Source: Saccharibacillus soli
GTDB taxonomy: Bacteria; Bacillota; Bacilli; Paenibacillales; Paenibacillaceae
Direction: 5' to 3'
Assembly (NCBI GenBank): GCA_002189105.1
Contig: NIOB01000005.1
Location: forward strand, 124,001-188,000
DNA length: 64,000 bases
The translations under genes and the position numbers were made by a program. Shown here piece after piece: positions 62,794 to 64,000 of the stretch; position 1 is the first letter of the stretch, and every line of letters begins with the position of its first letter. The notes beneath the pieces were generated by a model that saw only the letters and a program-made list of their open reading frames with translations, searched no databases and had not been told where the DNA came from.

Positions 62794-64000
62794 TTACTTT
62801 CTCAATTCGGCGGCGAAAGTTTGCTCCAGAGCGTTCACAACATTCTGTTGGGCTTGTGCAACTTCTTCGTCAGTCAGCGTCCGTTCCGGATTCCGATACG
62901 TCAGTGACAAGGCTACGCTTTTCTTGCCTGCTGCGACGTGTTCGCCCGTGTAGACATCGAACACACGCACATCTTCCAGCAGCTCACCCGCCGAAGCACG
63001 TACCGAGGACAACAGCGCTCCCGCTTCGATCGCCTGATCGACTACAATAGCGATGTCACGCTGCGCGGACGGATAACGCGGCAGTTCACGATATTCCATT
63101 TCCGGCATGGCTGCTGCATACCATTCATCGAGACAGATCTCGGCGACATACGTATCCTCCAGATCAAAATCGCGTTGAAGCTGCGGATGCAGTTGACCCA
63201 GCACGCCTACACGCTTGTCTGGCGCCTGGCTCAAGTACAGCGAAGCGGAGCGTCCCGGATGGAATCCATCTGGTGCATCGGCGCGGTATTCCGCTTGCAG
63301 TCCCAGCTCGGCCAATACGCTCTCCACGGCTCCCTTGAGGTCGAAGAAATCGACTTTGCGCGACTGCGCTCCAACGACCTCTTCGACTTTGCTGCCGGTC
63401 AGCAGCAGACCCAGCATCGTCAACTCGGTCGGTTGAGCCGTTACTTTCTCTTCATTGGAATGGAACACTTTGCCGATCTCGAACAGCGACAGATCCGCGT
63501 TCTTGCGATTGCGGTTATAAGCGGCCGATTCCAGCAGCAGCGGCAGCAGGCTTGTGCGCAGAACGCTGCGTTCTTCACTCATCGGCATCGCCAGTGGAAC
63601 GGCGTTCGTGCCCGCCGAGAACGCCGTGAACTTCGTCGTGTTTTCAGGGCGCGTGAACGAATACGTAATCGCTTCATGGAAGCCGCCGTGAGTCAGCATA
63701 CGACGGATGGTCAGACGCACCGCCTGGGACTTGGTGTAAGATCCTGGCGTAGTAGGGCCTTCGATCACGGTCGTCGGGATATTGTCGTAGCCGTGAATAC
63801 GCGCGGCTTCTTCGATCAGGTCCACATCGCGTGTAATATCGCCGCGGCGTGTAGGCACCTGCACCTCAATAACGCCCTGTGCGCTGTCCGCACATTTGAA
63901 GTTCAAGCGTGCGAAGATGGCTTTGACTTCCAACATCGAAATGTCCGTACCCAGGTAAGCATTCAGCTTGGGCAGCGACAGAGAGATCGTCTTCTCCTGA
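62794..64000 (-). CDS. pheT: Phenylalanine-tRNA ligase beta subunit (C-terminal half)
   Basis: 402 codons are visible; the 5' part lies beyond the right edge. It opens in the B5 domain (LNAYLGTDISMLEVKAIFAR, VQVPTRRGDITRDVDLIEEA), continues through the catalytic-like core (SVLRTSLLPLLLESAAYNRN, LSLFEIGKVF) and ends with the anticodon-binding ferredoxin fold (RELPRYPSAQRDIAIVVD, LSLTYRNPERTLTDEEV). With PheS it charges tRNA-Phe. Upstream of the ZapA-like gene as in B. subtilis. Confidence 0.97.
   Translation of the reverse strand, partial: QEKTISLSLPKLNAYLGTDISMLEVKAIFARLNFKCADSAQGVIEVQVPTRRGDITRDVDLIEEAARIHGYDNIPTTVIEGPTTPGSYTKSQAVRLTIRRMLTHGGFHEAITYSFTRPENTTKFTAFSAGTNAVPLAMPMSEERSVLRTSLLPLLLESAAYNRNRKNADLSLFEIGKVFHSNEEKVTAQPTELTMLGLLLTGSKVEEVVGAQSRKVDFFDLKGAVESVLAELGLQAEYRADAPDGFHPGRSASLYLSQAPDKRVGVLGQLHPQLQRDFDLEDTYVAEICLDEWYAAAMPEMEYRELPRYPSAQRDIAIVVDQAIEAGALLSSVRASAGELLEDVRVFDVYTGEHVAAGKKSVALSLTYRNPERTLTDEEVAQAQQNVVNALEQTFAAELRK

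Noticed and set aside
62394-63050. 218-codon plus-strand frame between the ZapA-like gene and pheT
   Set aside because: It crosses the pheT terminator and is antisense to the pheT end; no ribosome binding site.

Overview
The window reads as a stable core-genome stretch of a Gram-positive, spore-forming member of the Paenibacillaceae (Paenibacillus or Saccharibacillus type). The reasons are strong AGGAGG ribosome binding sites, sigma-A promoters, T-box and SAM-I leaders, a liaFSR operon, AbrB and Spo0E-like regulators, lutABC, a B. subtilis-like pheT-zapA-mutS2-DUF350 order, and GC-rich coding sequence beside AT-rich intergenic AATAAG palindromes. No insertion sequence, prophage, CRISPR array, rRNA or tRNA gene was recognised. 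The genus is an inference.

Layout. 0-5 kb: partial LacI regulator, DUF2161 nuclease-like protein, a membrane coiled-coil protein coupled to a phosphodiester glycosidase, AbrB, TrmL, SerC. 5-11.8 kb: chemoreceptor, glutamine synthetase with GlnR-like boxes, DAHP synthase, PadR plus HAAS membrane protein. 12-17 kb: lactaldehyde dehydrogenase divergent from lutABC, a lactaldehyde-lactate-pyruvate module with a cre site. 17-18 kb: repeat-rich non-coding DNA. 18-27 kb: IspH, a two-component pair beside HtrA, and liaFSR. 27-33 kb: ThrS with T-box, HAD phosphatase, S9 peptidase. 33-36 kb: Fur-controlled ferric siderophore uptake without its ATPase. 36-41.7 kb: MqnC, DUF1304, and the metA-metI-metC operon. 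42-50 kb: CorA, HRDC protein, MOSC protein, second phosphodiester glycosidase, 5'-3' exonuclease, Spx/ArsC-like protein, pseudouridine synthase, cobalamin adenosyltransferase. 50.6-54 kb: lipoprotein, Spo0E-like protein, alaR/alaT-like pair, DUF350. 54-64 kb: MutS2, GGDEF protein, a giant ZapA-coiled-coil protein, and pheT running off the end.

Two features stand out. First, the SAM-I riboswitch ahead of metA has an intact aptamer core, but the loop of its P4 helix is expanded to 361 nt and filled with tandem 48-nt repeats, each able to form the same hairpin; the closing P4 stem (8 bp), the P1 closing strand and the terminator are all present on the far side. Second, the cell-division gene zapA at its expected place encodes a 1435-residue protein: a normal ZapA domain followed by about 1360 residues of coiled coil with no cysteine and no proline after residue 46, directly followed by a GGDEF gene.

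Other points of note are a glutamine synthetase with the NLYDLP adenylylation motif, a repetitive tail on LutB, a pseudouridine synthase whose reading frame has no ordinary start codon at its expected N-terminus, and a corA leader containing a 42-codon reading frame.
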